Of a DNA stretch of 24,288 nt, positions 9,929-17,307 are shown piece by piece. The DNA comes from an uncultured Actinomycetes bacterium. GTDB lineage: Bacteria > Actinomycetota > Actinomycetes > Nanopelagicales > Nanopelagicaceae. The translations under genes were made by a program, and so were the position numbers. The notes under the pieces were generated by a model. That model searched no databases. It saw nothing but the letters and a program-made list of their open reading frames with translations, and was not told the origin of the DNA. The DNA is taken from contig CAITKS010000121.1 in assembly GCA_903893085.1 (NCBI GenBank), positions 1-24,288 on the forward strand, read 5' to 3'. Position 1 is the stretch's first letter; each line of letters begins with the position of its first letter.

Positions 9929-11409
9929 AGTTAGAGGAATTCCGCAAGTACGCCAAGAGCTTTAACGTTATTCCGGTGTACCGCAAACTCTTAGCCGACG
10001 GCGAAACTCCACTTGGCGTTTATCGCAAACTTGCCAAAAGCGCGCCATCTACATTTTTACTTGAATCAGCTGAACATGGGGGAGCGTGGTCACGTTACTC
10101 ATTTATTGGCGCAAATAGCCAAGCAACTTTAAGCGAGAAAGATGGCAAAGCAATTTGGGTAGGAACAACTCCGGCAGGTGCTCCTGTTGGAATTGATCCG
10201 CTTGATGCACTTCGCTTATCTGCTTCCCATTTACGTTCACCAAAAATTGATGGGCTTCCGCCGCTGACTGGTGGACTGGTTGGTTACATGGGCTATGACT
10301 CTGTCAGGCGCCTGGAAAAACTTCCCAAGATAAGCAAGAAAGATATTGATCTGCCTGAATTAGCTTTTATGTTAACGAGTGATCTTGCTGTAATGGATCA
10401 CGCTGAAGGAACAATTACTTTAATCGCGAATGCCATTAACTGGGATGGCAGCGGCGAACGAATTGATCAAGCATATGCTGAGGCACAATCTCGCTTAAAT
10501 CGAATGCAATCGGATCTGCAAGGATCGTTGCCTGGTTACGTTGATGAACTTCCCGCAATCGAGCCACCAGATTTTTCACGCAACATAACTGGCAAGGAAT
10601 ATATATCCAAGATTTTGCAGGCTAAAGAAGAGATTGTGGCAGGTGAAGCTTTCCAGATTGTTTTATCGCAACGCTTTGCCATGGAATGCAAAGCAGATGC
10701 ACTTGAGGTTTATCGCATGCTGCGACTGCATAATCCCAGCCCGTATATGTATTTATTTCGCTTCACCGATGGAATAGAAGTAGTTGGCTCAAGTCCGGAA
10801 GCGCTGGTTAAAGTAACTGGCAAAGAAGTAATGGTTCATCCAATTGCTGGAACGCGCAAACGTTCCGCCTCAGCCGAAGAAGACCATCGCTTAGGTGAAG
10901 AACTCTTGGCAGATCCTAAGGAGCGCGCCGAACATTTGATGTTAGTTGATTTAGGTCGAAATGATCTTGGACGAATCTGCGCAGCAGGAACAGTTGAAGT
11001 AATAGATTTCATGCATATCGAGAGATATTCACATGTAATGCATATCGTTTCGACTGTAATTGGAGAACTAGCCTCCGATAAATCTCCAGTCGATGCTTTA
11101 TTTGCAGTATTCCCAGCCGGCACGTTATCGGGAGCACCTAAGCCGCGAGCGATGGAAATTATTGAAGAGCTAGAACCAACTCGTCGCGGACTTTATGGTG
11201 GTGCTATCGGTTATTTGGATTTCACTGGAAATATAGATACCTGCATCGCAATCCGAACCGCTTTAATCGTCGATGGCGTTGCCTATGTTCAAGCAGGGGC
11301 TGGGGTTGTTGCTGACTCTGACCCCGAATCAGAAAACCAGGAATGTTTAAATAAAGCGGCAGCAGTTTTAGGTGCAATAAGCGCTGCCAATAGATTGCAG
11401 CGAAATTAG
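9925..11409 (+). CDS. trpE: Anthranilate synthase component I
   Basis: Converts chorismate to anthranilate with ammonia from TrpG; first committed step of tryptophan synthesis. 494 aa. LLES at residues 45-48 is the element associated with tryptophan feedback binding, so allosteric inhibition by tryptophan is likely. The chorismate-binding domain shows [62 protein letters not shown] and [12 protein letters not shown]. The start is ATG at 9925, overlapping hisI by 4 bases. The frame is open further upstream to 9751, but that part lies inside hisI and has no TrpE similarity. No trpG or trpD is present here, so the glutamine amidotransferase partner must be encoded elsewhere. Confidence 0.96.
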   Translation: MKLEEFRKYAKSFNVIPVYRKLLADGETPLGVYRKLAKSAPSTFLLESAEHGGAWSRYSFIGANSQATLSEKDGKAIWVGTTPAGAPVGIDPLDALRLSASHLRSPKIDGLPPLTGGLVGYMGYDSVRRLEKLPKISKKDIDLPELAFMLTSDLAVMDHAEGTITLIANAINWDGSGERIDQAYAEAQSRLNRMQSDLQGSLPGYVDELPAIEPPDFSRNITGKEYISKILQAKEEIVAGEAFQIVLSQRFAMECKADALEVYRMLRLHNPSPYMYLFRFTDGIEVVGSSPEALVKVTGKEVMVHPIAGTRKRSASAEEDHRLGEELLADPKERAEHLMLVDLGRNDLGRICAAGTVEVIDFMHIERYSHVMHIVSTVIGELASDKSPVDALFAVFPAGTLSGAPKPRAMEIIEELEPTRRGLYGGAIGYLDFTGNIDTCIAIRTALIVDGVAYVQAGAGVVADSDPESENQECLNKAAAVLGAISAANRLQRN

Positions 11410-11583
11410 ATGTCCAATTTAGCGCCAGTTTTTATGTCAATCATCGCAGTATTGGTATTGGTTTTTCTTTTATCAAAACGTTTTAACATCTCATCACGTT
11501 ATGAAAGAAAGCCAAAAACACACACACCTTGGAGCGCGCTAGATAACGGGATAGACCCAACAGAGAATGTGGATGAGAAATGA
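11410..11583 (+). CDS. Small single-pass membrane protein, likely reduced trp-operon-associated membrane protein
   Basis: A 57-residue open frame whose ATG follows the trpE stop directly and whose stop overlaps the trpC start by 4 bases (ATGA). This tight packing argues that it is a real gene. It has a short N-terminus, one hydrophobic segment at about residues 8-22 (FMSIIAVLVLVFLL), then a basic junction SKRFNISSRYERK and a polar tail with PWSALDNGIDPT. In other Actinobacteria this slot holds a multi-pass membrane protein of roughly 180-220 aa (TIGR02234/Trp_oprn_chp); from memory, the end of that family has a similar SSRYER...W-ALD-G-DPT pattern. I therefore infer that this is a homologue reduced to the last helix and tail. 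Its function is unknown, as for the family. Confidence 0.7.
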   Translation: MSNLAPVFMSIIAVLVLVFLLSKRFNISSRYERKPKTHTPWSALDNGIDPTENVDEK

Positions 11584-12353
11584 GCGTCCTGGATTCGATA
11601 ATTGAAGGTGTGCGTGAAGATTTAGCAAAACGCCGTAAGCCACTTAGCCAGATTCACGATCAAATGTCACAAGCGCCGCACGCGCTAGATGGGCGCGCTG
11701 CTTTACTCGGTGATCAGATGAAAGTTATCGCCGAAGTAAAACGTTCATCACCCAGCAAGGGGGAGTTATCAAATATTGCTGACCCGGCAGCGCTTGCAGA
11801 GCAATATCAAAGTGCCGGTGCAAGTGTTATCAGTGTTCTCACCGAAGAGCGCAGATTTAAAGGTTCTCTTGCCGACCTGGCTGCGGTTCGATCCAGAGTC
11901 ACAATTCCAATTTTGCGAAAAGATTTCATGATTGATGAGTACCAATTTTTTGAGGCACGTGCTTATGGTGCAGATTTAATTCTCTTAATAGTTGCAGCGC
12001 TTTCCAAAAGTCAGCTAAAAGATTTTTATGATGTTGCCACCGAACTTGGCATGGCTTCACTAATTGAAGTTCACACAGCTGATGAGCTAGAACGTGCTTT
12101 AGAAATCTCACCTCAAATAATTGGGGTTAATTCTCGAAATCTAAAGACACTGGAAGTTGACTCCGCCGCCTTTGCGGACTTGATCCCACGTATTCCGTCA
12201 TCTCTTATTCGAGTGGCTGAGTCTGGAATCTCAACCCGCACTGATGTGGAATTTGCCCAGAGCGCGGGCGCAAACGCGATCTTGGTCGGTGAAGCCCTTG
12301 TCACATCTGGTGATCCAACTTTGGCAATGCGCACCTTATTGGGTCAAGGGTAG
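11580..12353 (+). CDS. trpC: Indole-3-glycerol phosphate synthase
   Basis: Closes the indole ring: CdRP to indole-3-glycerol phosphate, with loss of CO2 and water. A 257 aa monofunctional TIM barrel with no TrpF domain. Conserved active-site stretches are VIAEVKRSSPSKG (E52 and K54), PILRKDFMIDEYQ with the catalytic lysine, ADLILLIVAAL, SLIEVHT, IGVNSRNLKT and VAESGIS. The ATG overlaps the stop of the small membrane protein gene by 4 bases. Its TAG stop at 12351-12353 forms the first three bases of the presumed -10 box of trpB. It receives its substrate from PriA acting as TrpF. Confidence 0.98.
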   Translation: MSVLDSIIEGVREDLAKRRKPLSQIHDQMSQAPHALDGRAALLGDQMKVIAEVKRSSPSKGELSNIADPAALAEQYQSAGASVISVLTEERRFKGSLADLAAVRSRVTIPILRKDFMIDEYQFFEARAYGADLILLIVAALSKSQLKDFYDVATELGMASLIEVHTADELERALEISPQIIGVNSRNLKTLEVDSAAFADLIPRIPSSLIRVAESGISTRTDVEFAQSAGANAILVGEALVTSGDPTLAMRTLLGQG

Positions 12354-12356
12354 GCT
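12351..12356 (+). promoter_or_regulatory. Leaderless promoter -10 element of trpB, overlapping the trpC stop
   Basis: TAGGCT, ending exactly 7 bases before the trpB ATG. The first three bases are also the trpC stop codon. This would be an internal promoter giving a leaderless transcript of trpB, trpA and probably the MauE, DsbA and lgt genes after them. TTGGCA at 12321-12326 is too far away (24 bases) to be a normal -35 element. The same hexamer at the same distance precedes the VIT-family gene. Confidence 0.55.
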
Positions 12357-12362
12357 TAATCT

Positions 12363-13574
12363 ATGACTACTAAGCCGCAGATTGATGTTTCGCAAATCTT
12401 GGGCCACTTCGGTCCATACGGTGGTCGCTTCGTACCGGAAGCGCTTATCAGCGCGCTGGAAGAGTTGGAAGAAGCACATCGCACTTCTCAACTTGATCCG
12501 ACATTTGTGTCAGAACTTGCTGAACTTCATCGCACTTATTCAGGTCGTCCCAGCATCATCACTGAGGCAAAACGATTTGCAGAACATGCTGGTGGTGCGC
12601 GCATAATTTTAAAGCGCGAAGATTTAAATCACACTGGCAGCCATAAGATCAACAACGTTCTGGGCCAAGCTCTTCTTACAAAGCGCATGGGAAAGAAACG
12701 CATCATCGCCGAAACAGGTGCGGGACAACATGGAGTTGCATCGGCCACGGCTGCCGCTCTCTTGGGCTTGGAATGTGTTGTATACATGGGCGAAGAAGAT
12801 ACAAAGCGCCAAGCTCTAAACGTTGCGCGCATGAAGTTATTGGGCGCCGAAGTTATTCCGGTTACATCTGGCTCTCGCACACTTAAAGATGCCATCAACG
12901 AGGCAATGCGCGACTGGGTAACAAATGTTGAAACAACACATTATTTATTGGGCACAGTTGCCGGTCCGCATCCTTTCCCAACTATGGTTAGAGATTTCCA
13001 TAAAATCATTGGTGAAGAAACCCGCGAACAAGTACTTGCGCTAACTGGTCGTCTTCCTGATGTCGTAATGGCATGTGTTGGCGGCGGTTCAAATGCCATC
13101 GGAATTTTTCATCGCTTTATTTCAGATCCTTCAGTTCGTTTAATCGGATTGGAAGCAGGGGGAGACGGTATAGAAACCGGTCGCCATGCAGCAACGATTA
13201 CTGGCGGAAGTCCTGGCGTTTTGCACGGAACACGTTCTTATGTTTTGCAAGATTCAAATGGACAGACGATAGAATCACATTCAATTTCTGCCGGACTTGA
13301 TTATCCAGGAGTAGGCCCAGAGCACGCATATTTACATGACATTGGTCGCGCCGAATATCGCGCAATCACTGATGAACAAGCGATGCACGCTTTCGCTCTG
13401 TTGTGTAAAACAGAAGGCATAATTCCTGCGATTGAAACTGCCCACGCCTTGGCAGGAGCGCTACAAGTCGGCAACGAACTTGGCAAGGATGCGATTATCG
13501 TAATTAACCTTTCTGGCCGCGGTGATAAAGATGTACAAACAGCAGCGAATTACTTTGGAATACCGCTGGATTAA
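12363..13574 (+). CDS. trpB: Tryptophan synthase beta subunit
   Basis: PLP enzyme joining indole and serine to give tryptophan, in an alpha2-beta2 complex with TrpA. 403 aa, of the standard TrpB1 type. The N-terminus has [13 protein letters not shown]. The PLP lysine is K95 in HTGSHKINN, within [26 protein letters not shown] and the phosphate-binding GGGSNAIG are present, as is [11 protein letters not shown]. The start is ATG at 12363, nine bases after the trpC stop. With the -10 box 7 bases before the ATG, the message probably begins at the start codon. Its stop shares one base with the trpA ATG (TAATG), a coupling common for this pair. Confidence 0.98.
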   Translation: MTTKPQIDVSQILGHFGPYGGRFVPEALISALEELEEAHRTSQLDPTFVSELAELHRTYSGRPSIITEAKRFAEHAGGARIILKREDLNHTGSHKINNVLGQALLTKRMGKKRIIAETGAGQHGVASATAAALLGLECVVYMGEEDTKRQALNVARMKLLGAEVIPVTSGSRTLKDAINEAMRDWVTNVETTHYLLGTVAGPHPFPTMVRDFHKIIGEETREQVLALTGRLPDVVMACVGGGSNAIGIFHRFISDPSVRLIGLEAGGDGIETGRHAATITGGSPGVLHGTRSYVLQDSNGQTIESHSISAGLDYPGVGPEHAYLHDIGRAEYRAITDEQAMHAFALLCKTEGIIPAIETAHALAGALQVGNELGKDAIIVINLSGRGDKDVQTAANYFGIPLD

Positions 13575-14371
13575 TGACTGCTTTAGATGAACTATTTGTA
13601 AAGGTGCGTGCCGAAAATCGGGCAGCACTCATTGCATATATCCCCGCAGGTTTTCCATCCCAATCGAGTTGCCATAAAGTCATTGCCGCATTTATCGCCG
13701 GCGGTGTAGATGCCATCGAAATTGGTTTTCCCTACAGCGATCCAGTTATGGATGGTCCGACAATTCAAGATGCAGCAGTGACTGCGTTGGCAAATGGAAC
13801 AGGTGCTACCGAAGTTTTCAAGGCACTTGCCACGGCAACCGAACATGTTCCAGCAGTTGTGATGACCTATTGGAACCCAATTGAAAAATATGGAGTTAAT
13901 GAGTTTTCTGCTGCGATTGCCTCAAATGGTGGCTCTGGTGTGATTACCCCAGATTTAACAATTGAAGAGTCTCAAGGATGGGCAAACGCCACTCAGAATT
14001 CTTCAATCAATCCTATTTATGTTGTTGCACCAAGTACTAGCGATGCACGTCTAGCCCAAGTTACGGCCAAATGCGGTGGCTTTGTATATGTGGCAAGCGT
14101 TATGGGAGTAACTGGTGCGCGTGCTTCAGTTTCAACAGGTGCTGCAGATTTAGTTGCACGAGTTCGAAAAGTTACGTCTCTCCCAGTAGCAGTTGGCCTA
14201 GGAGTTTCTACTCGCGAACAAGCAAAAGGTGTTGCAGCTTATGCAGATGGCGTAATTGTTGGTTCAGCGTTTATAAAAGCTTTGCAAGATGCACCGGATG
14301 AGGCATCTGGTCTGGCAGCCGTTACTGAATTAGCGAGTGAACTAGCAAAGGGAGTGCGTGAAGCGCGATGA
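13574..14371 (+). CDS. trpA: Tryptophan synthase alpha subunit
   Basis: Cleaves indole-3-glycerol phosphate to indole and glyceraldehyde-3-phosphate; the indole is channelled to TrpB. A 265 aa TIM barrel. The catalytic residues E49 and D60 lie in AIEIGFPYSDPVMDGPTIQ at the same numbers as in the classical enterobacterial enzyme. YIPAGFPS, TYWNPIEKYG, VYVASVMGVTGARA and VGLGVSTREQ are conserved. It overlaps trpB by one base, and its stop overlaps the MauE-like gene by 4 bases (ATGA), so the envelope redox genes are coupled to the end of the trp block. Confidence 0.98.
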   Translation: MTALDELFVKVRAENRAALIAYIPAGFPSQSSCHKVIAAFIAGGVDAIEIGFPYSDPVMDGPTIQDAAVTALANGTGATEVFKALATATEHVPAVVMTYWNPIEKYGVNEFSAAIASNGGSGVITPDLTIEESQGWANATQNSSINPIYVVAPSTSDARLAQVTAKCGGFVYVASVMGVTGARASVSTGAADLVARVRKVTSLPVAVGLGVSTREQAKGVAAYADGVIVGSAFIKALQDAPDEASGLAAVTELASELAKGVREAR

Positions 14372-14874
14372 AAGCTAAATTTGCAAAGGCACAACCTTGG
14401 ATCGGACTTTTCTCACGGCTAATTCTTGGTGGCGTCCTGTTGGCAGCGGGAGTTTTAAAAATAGATAAAACAGATATTTCTCAAATGGCAGTTCGCTCCT
14501 ACGAGTTGCTGCCTATTTCGGTCGCTAATTTGTTAGGTGTATTTTTACCATTTTTTGAAGTTGCAATCGGTGCACTTCTTATCCTTGGAGCCTTAACACG
14601 CGTGGTCGCAATTCTTGGCGGCGTGACTATGTTCATCTTTATTATCGCGATCGCTCAGGCTTGGGCACGTGGGCTAAATATTGATTGCGGTTGTTTTGGC
14701 GGGGGCGGCTCAGTGGCGCCAGAAGACACTCGATATTTACAGGAAATTCTCAGGGACGCTGGTCTAGTATTTCTCGCAATATATTTAATTCGTTACCCTG
14801 TCACTAAGTTTTCAATTGATAAAAACCCGTTACCAAGCGGTGCGGAAACTGGCGCTAGAGGAGATGTGGAATAA
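14368..14874 (+). CDS. MauE/DoxX-family redox-associated membrane protein
   Basis: A 168 aa integral membrane protein with about four hydrophobic segments: residues 9-27, 50-70, 72-102 and 125-142. After the third comes a DCGCFGGGG motif with C107 and C109, the CxC signature seen in MauE/DoxX-like proteins. MauE itself is needed for maturation of methylamine dehydrogenase, and related proteins are thought to pass electrons in disulfide chemistry. The gene overlaps trpA by 4 bases and its stop is 2 bases before a DsbA-like gene. A working pair, with this protein as the membrane partner that reoxidises or reduces the DsbA-like protein, is the natural inference. No methylamine dehydrogenase genes are present, so that exact role is unlikely. 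Confidence 0.8.
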   Translation: MKAKFAKAQPWIGLFSRLILGGVLLAAGVLKIDKTDISQMAVRSYELLPISVANLLGVFLPFFEVAIGALLILGALTRVVAILGGVTMFIFIIAIAQAWARGLNIDCGCFGGGGSVAPEDTRYLQEILRDAGLVFLAIYLIRYPVTKFSIDKNPLPSGAETGARGDVE

Positions 14875-14876
14875 GA

Positions 14877-15557
14877 ATGTCAAAGGCTAAGAACCCGGCA
14901 GGCGGAAAAGATAACTTCACCCGTAACTTGGTGATCGCAGTTGTAATCGGTGTCGTCCTGATCATGTTGGTTCCTACAATTCTTTCTAAGCAGTCAGACT
15001 CAACGGCGGCCATCCCATCCAGCGTTTCGGCTGAAGATGGATATGGAATCGTTTTCAATAAAGAGTTAACCGATGTGCCGTTTATCGAAGTTTATGAAGA
15101 TTTTCAATGCCCGGCGTGTGCACGATTTGAGAGCATAAGCGGTGAATATATCGAAGAGCTAATCACCACAAAGAAAGCAAAAGTTGCTTTCCACATGCTC
15201 TCTTTCTTGGGTGGCGAGTCACAACTGGCTGCAAACGCTGCGGCATGTTCTGCCGATCAGGGAAAGTTCTTGCAACTTCACAAAACTCTCTATGCAAATC
15301 AACCAAGTGAAAACTCCGGTGCATGGACATCCTCTTATTTCTCAACTTTGGGATTGGGGCTTGGAATTTCAAGTGCTGATTACGATAAGTGCATTTCTGG
15401 AAATAAATATATGGGCTGGGTCAAAAATGTTGCCGAAGAAGGTGCAAAACGAAACATTAATTCCACCCCAACTGTTTTCATCAATGGGAAAGAAATCGAT
15501 CGTGATAAGGCCTACGCAAGCTTGGCTGAATTCATGCTCGCTATCGAAAAAGCCTAG
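14877..15557 (+). CDS. DsbA-like thiol:disulfide oxidoreductase, membrane-anchored
   Basis: A 226 aa protein with a positively charged N-terminus (KAKNPAGGKDNFTRN), one membrane segment at about residues 19-38 and a thioredoxin-fold domain outside the cytoplasm. The active site is CPAC, C78-C81, in YEDFQCPACARFE, and the cis-proline is P198 in NSTPTVFING. The helical insertion between them, including AANAAACSADQGKFLQLHK, places it in the DsbA/Thioredoxin_4 group of actinobacterial secreted oxidoreductases. An AGAGGAGAT purine stretch at 14856-14864 may serve as the Shine-Dalgarno sequence. It lies between the MauE-like gene and lgt, so a role in folding exported proteins is likely. Whether it oxidises or isomerises disulfides cannot be read from the sequence. 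Confidence 0.9.
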   Translation: MSKAKNPAGGKDNFTRNLVIAVVIGVVLIMLVPTILSKQSDSTAAIPSSVSAEDGYGIVFNKELTDVPFIEVYEDFQCPACARFESISGEYIEELITTKKAKVAFHMLSFLGGESQLAANAAACSADQGKFLQLHKTLYANQPSENSGAWTSSYFSTLGLGLGISSADYDKCISGNKYMGWVKNVAEEGAKRNINSTPTVFINGKEIDRDKAYASLAEFMLAIEKA

Positions 15558-15559
15558 TT

Positions 15560-16399
15560 ATGTTTAAGTCGATACCAACTCCGACTTTGTCGCAAGTTGC
15601 TATCGGCCCATTCACAATTCACTTTTATGCGCTCTGCATAATCGCAGGTATCGCCATCGCAATATGGCTTGGCGACAAACGACTTGTATCTGCAGGGGCA
15701 AGTCAAGGACTGCAATTAAAAGGCGTTGTCTCAGAAGTTGCGCTGATTGCCGTACCGGCCGGAATTATTGGTGGTCGTCTTTATCATGTGGTGACATCTC
15801 CAGATCAATACTTTGGTTCAAACGGAGATATTCTGTCGATTTTAAAGATCTGGAATGGTGGCCTCGGAATTTGGGGCGCAATCGCTCTGGGTGCATTGGG
15901 CGCATTTATTTCCTACCGAAGACTTGCTAAAAAAATGGAATTACCTTCATTTGGAATTTTGCTCGACTCGCTAGCACCGGGAATTCTCCTTGCCCAGGCC
16001 ATTGGTCGTTTTGGCAATTGGTTTAATGCCGAACTATTTGGTCGACCACTAGATTCTTGGTGGGCGTTAGAAATTCCCTATAAATATCGCCCGCGCGGTT
16101 TCGGTCTCTTTGAAACATTTCATCCGACATTTCTATACGAGGCGATATGGAGTTCGCTGCTGGCGGTTGCTCTGATCACCTTTGGAAAACGTTGGAACGG
16201 GGGAGCCACTTTTGCGGTTTATATCGCCAGCTATTCGCTAGGGAGGTTCTTTATTGAAGCCTTGCGAATTGATACAGCACAAGATATTGGTGGACTGCGG
16301 CTTAACCAATGGACAAGTATTTTAATTTTTGGCCTTGGGGTTATCATTTTCTACCGCATACAGCGTCAGCCACGTAAGTCGAGTTCGGCGGAAAAATAA
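15560..16399 (+). CDS. lgt: Prolipoprotein diacylglyceryl transferase
   Basis: Transfers diacylglycerol from phosphatidylglycerol to the lipobox cysteine of exported prolipoproteins, the first step of lipoprotein maturation in the cytoplasmic membrane. 279 aa with about seven hydrophobic segments. The Lgt signature GRFGNWFNAELFG is at residues 149-161, with R150 as the expected essential arginine. HFYALCIIAG near the N-terminus, GGRLYHVVTSP, HPTFLYEAIWS and the late GRFFIEALRID are also family-conserved. The start is ATG at 15560, two bases after the DsbA-like stop, so it belongs to the same transcription unit. Lgt close behind the trp genes is usual in Actinobacteria. Confidence 0.97.
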   Translation: MFKSIPTPTLSQVAIGPFTIHFYALCIIAGIAIAIWLGDKRLVSAGASQGLQLKGVVSEVALIAVPAGIIGGRLYHVVTSPDQYFGSNGDILSILKIWNGGLGIWGAIALGALGAFISYRRLAKKMELPSFGILLDSLAPGILLAQAIGRFGNWFNAELFGRPLDSWWALEIPYKYRPRGFGLFETFHPTFLYEAIWSSLLAVALITFGKRWNGGATFAVYIASYSLGRFFIEALRIDTAQDIGGLRLNQWTSILIFGLGVIIFYRIQRQPRKSSSAEK

Positions 16400-16410
16400 T
16401 CGTAATCAGG

Positions 16411-16416
16411 TAGGCT
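16411..16416 (+). promoter_or_regulatory. Leaderless promoter -10 element of the VIT-family gene
   Basis: TAGGCT ending exactly 7 bases before the ATG at 16423, identical in sequence and distance to the trpB element. It lies in the 23-base spacer after lgt, which suggests that the transporter gene is transcribed separately as a leaderless mRNA. No -35 hexamer is obvious. Confidence 0.55.
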
Positions 16417-16422
16417 CTCAAT

Positions 16423-17145
16423 ATGGCTCTCGAAGATGTCTACAAGCGCAATCTCCATCACCGTACTCACCGTGCAGGTTGGTTGCGTGCTGCGGTACTC
16501 GGTGCAAATGATGGCCTGGTGTCAACCGCTTCGCTAATGATTGGCATCACTGCAGCAAAAGTTGGTGGCGCTGATTCTCAAGGATTTCTTGTCACAGCAG
16601 GCGCCGCCGGAATTGTTGCTGGTGCGATGTCAATGGCGGTTGGTGAATATGTATCGGTACGTTCACAAAATGATATTGAAGAGTCAGATCGTCTCCTTGA
16701 AATCGAACATCTTGCAGTTGATCCAGAATCAGAACTTCTTGAACTTCAACAAATTTATGTTCAACGTGGTTTAACTCCAGAACTTGCGCTAGAAGTTGCC
16801 AACGCTATGCATGCACGCGATCCACTTGAGGCGCACCTGCGAGATGAGCTTGGTCAGTTTCCTCACACTAAAGCGCGCCCAGTTCAAGCTGCTGTTGCAT
16901 CGGCTGCCGCATTTACATCCGGTGGACTGATTCCATTTATCGGCGCCTTTGCACCGACTACTGGAAAAGTGGCGTTGAGTATCGTTGTTTTTACAATTAT
17001 TGGATTGGTCTTTACTGGATTAATCAGCGCAAAGACAGCGGGCTCAAAACTCCTTGCTCCTACTCTGCGGGTAATTCTGGGTGGATGTATAGGAATGGCG
17101 ATAACCGCTGGAATTGGCCAACTTCTACATGTGAGCGGTATCTAA
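16423..17145 (+). CDS. VIT1/CCC1-family iron/manganese transporter
   Basis: A 240 aa membrane protein of the vacuolar iron transporter family, predicted to move Fe2+ or Mn2+ out of the cytosol. The N-terminal signature is HRAGWLRAAVLGANDGLVST, followed by ASLMIGI and a second segment rich in small residues (AGAAGIVAGAMSMAVGEYVS) ending in SVRSQNDIEESDR. A central helical region of about residues 80-145 has many acidic residues (EIEHLAVDPESELLELQQI), as in the cytoplasmic metal-binding domain of the family. Three further hydrophobic segments occupy about 155-238. Five membrane segments in all match VIT1. No rubrerythrin-like domain is fused. Export of excess iron would suit a cell making the Fe-S enzyme GltBD next door, but the link is only positional. 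Confidence 0.92.
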   Translation: MALEDVYKRNLHHRTHRAGWLRAAVLGANDGLVSTASLMIGITAAKVGGADSQGFLVTAGAAGIVAGAMSMAVGEYVSVRSQNDIEESDRLLEIEHLAVDPESELLELQQIYVQRGLTPELALEVANAMHARDPLEAHLRDELGQFPHTKARPVQAAVASAAAFTSGGLIPFIGAFAPTTGKVALSIVVFTIIGLVFTGLISAKTAGSKLLAPTLRVILGGCIGMAITAGIGQLLHVSGI

Positions 17146-17146
17146 C

Positions 17147-17164
17147 TCAGATCCGAAGATCTGA
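17147..17164 (+). terminator. Perfect hairpin just after the VIT-family gene, possible terminator
   Basis: TCAGATC and GATCTGA form a perfect 7-bp stem (17147-17153 with 17158-17164) closed by the tetraloop CGAA. It begins two bases after the stop codon and is followed by CCCTTCTT, a pyrimidine tract but not a clean T-run. It may end or stabilise the transporter mRNA. It could also be a DNA-level palindrome near the gltB promoter. Confidence 0.45.
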
Positions 17165-17196
17165 CCCTTCTTGGTGTGCCCAATTGAGCTAACTCT

Positions 17197-17205
17197 TGCT
17201 ACCCT
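17197..17205 (+). promoter_or_regulatory. Candidate extended -10 promoter of gltB
   Basis: TGCTACCCT has the TGn extension followed by TACCCT (TANNNT). It would start transcription near 17212, giving a leader of about 95 nt before the gltB ATG. No good -35 element is seen at the normal distance; TTGAGC at 17184-17189 is only 10 bases away. Start-site mapping would be needed to prefer this over other hexamers in the spacer. Confidence 0.4.
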
Positions 17206-17218
17206 TTTGCTTTAGCGC

Positions 17219-17292
17219 GGCCCTCGGGTCGCAAGATTTACTCGGGCCAAAGTTGTCCCTCAGCAAACTCTAAAAAATAGAGTGTGGACAAC
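17219..17292 (+). promoter_or_regulatory. Structured 5' leader of gltB with two hairpins
   Basis: Hairpin 1: GGCCC (17219-17223) pairs with GGGCC (17244-17248) around a 20-nt loop. Hairpin 2 is composite: GTTGTCC (17252-17258) pairs with GGACAAC (17286-17292), and inside it ACTCTA (17267-17272) pairs with TAGAGT (17278-17283) around an A5 loop. An asymmetric internal bulge (8 nt on the 5' side, 2 nt on the 3' side) separates the two stems. The outer stem ends one base before the AGGAG ribosome-binding site, so folding could affect translation of gltB. It does not resemble any riboswitch I can name. The repeats could instead be a protein-binding operator on DNA. Confidence 0.5.
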
Positions 17293-17297
17293 AGGAG
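17293..17297 (+). promoter_or_regulatory. Ribosome-binding site of gltB
   Basis: AGGAG, ten bases before the ATG at 17308. It is one of the few clear Shine-Dalgarno sequences at a transcript start in this window, in contrast to the leaderless-type starts of hisD, trpB, the VIT-family gene and pyk. It directly abuts the 3' side of the outer stem of hairpin 2. Confidence 0.75.
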
Positions 17298-17307
17298 TGT
17301 GTAACAG

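Noticed and set aside
15184..15567. 127-residue + strand frame over the DsbA-like gene
   Set aside because: It is an alternative frame of the CPAC-containing gene. The DsbA frame has clear motifs, while this one has none.
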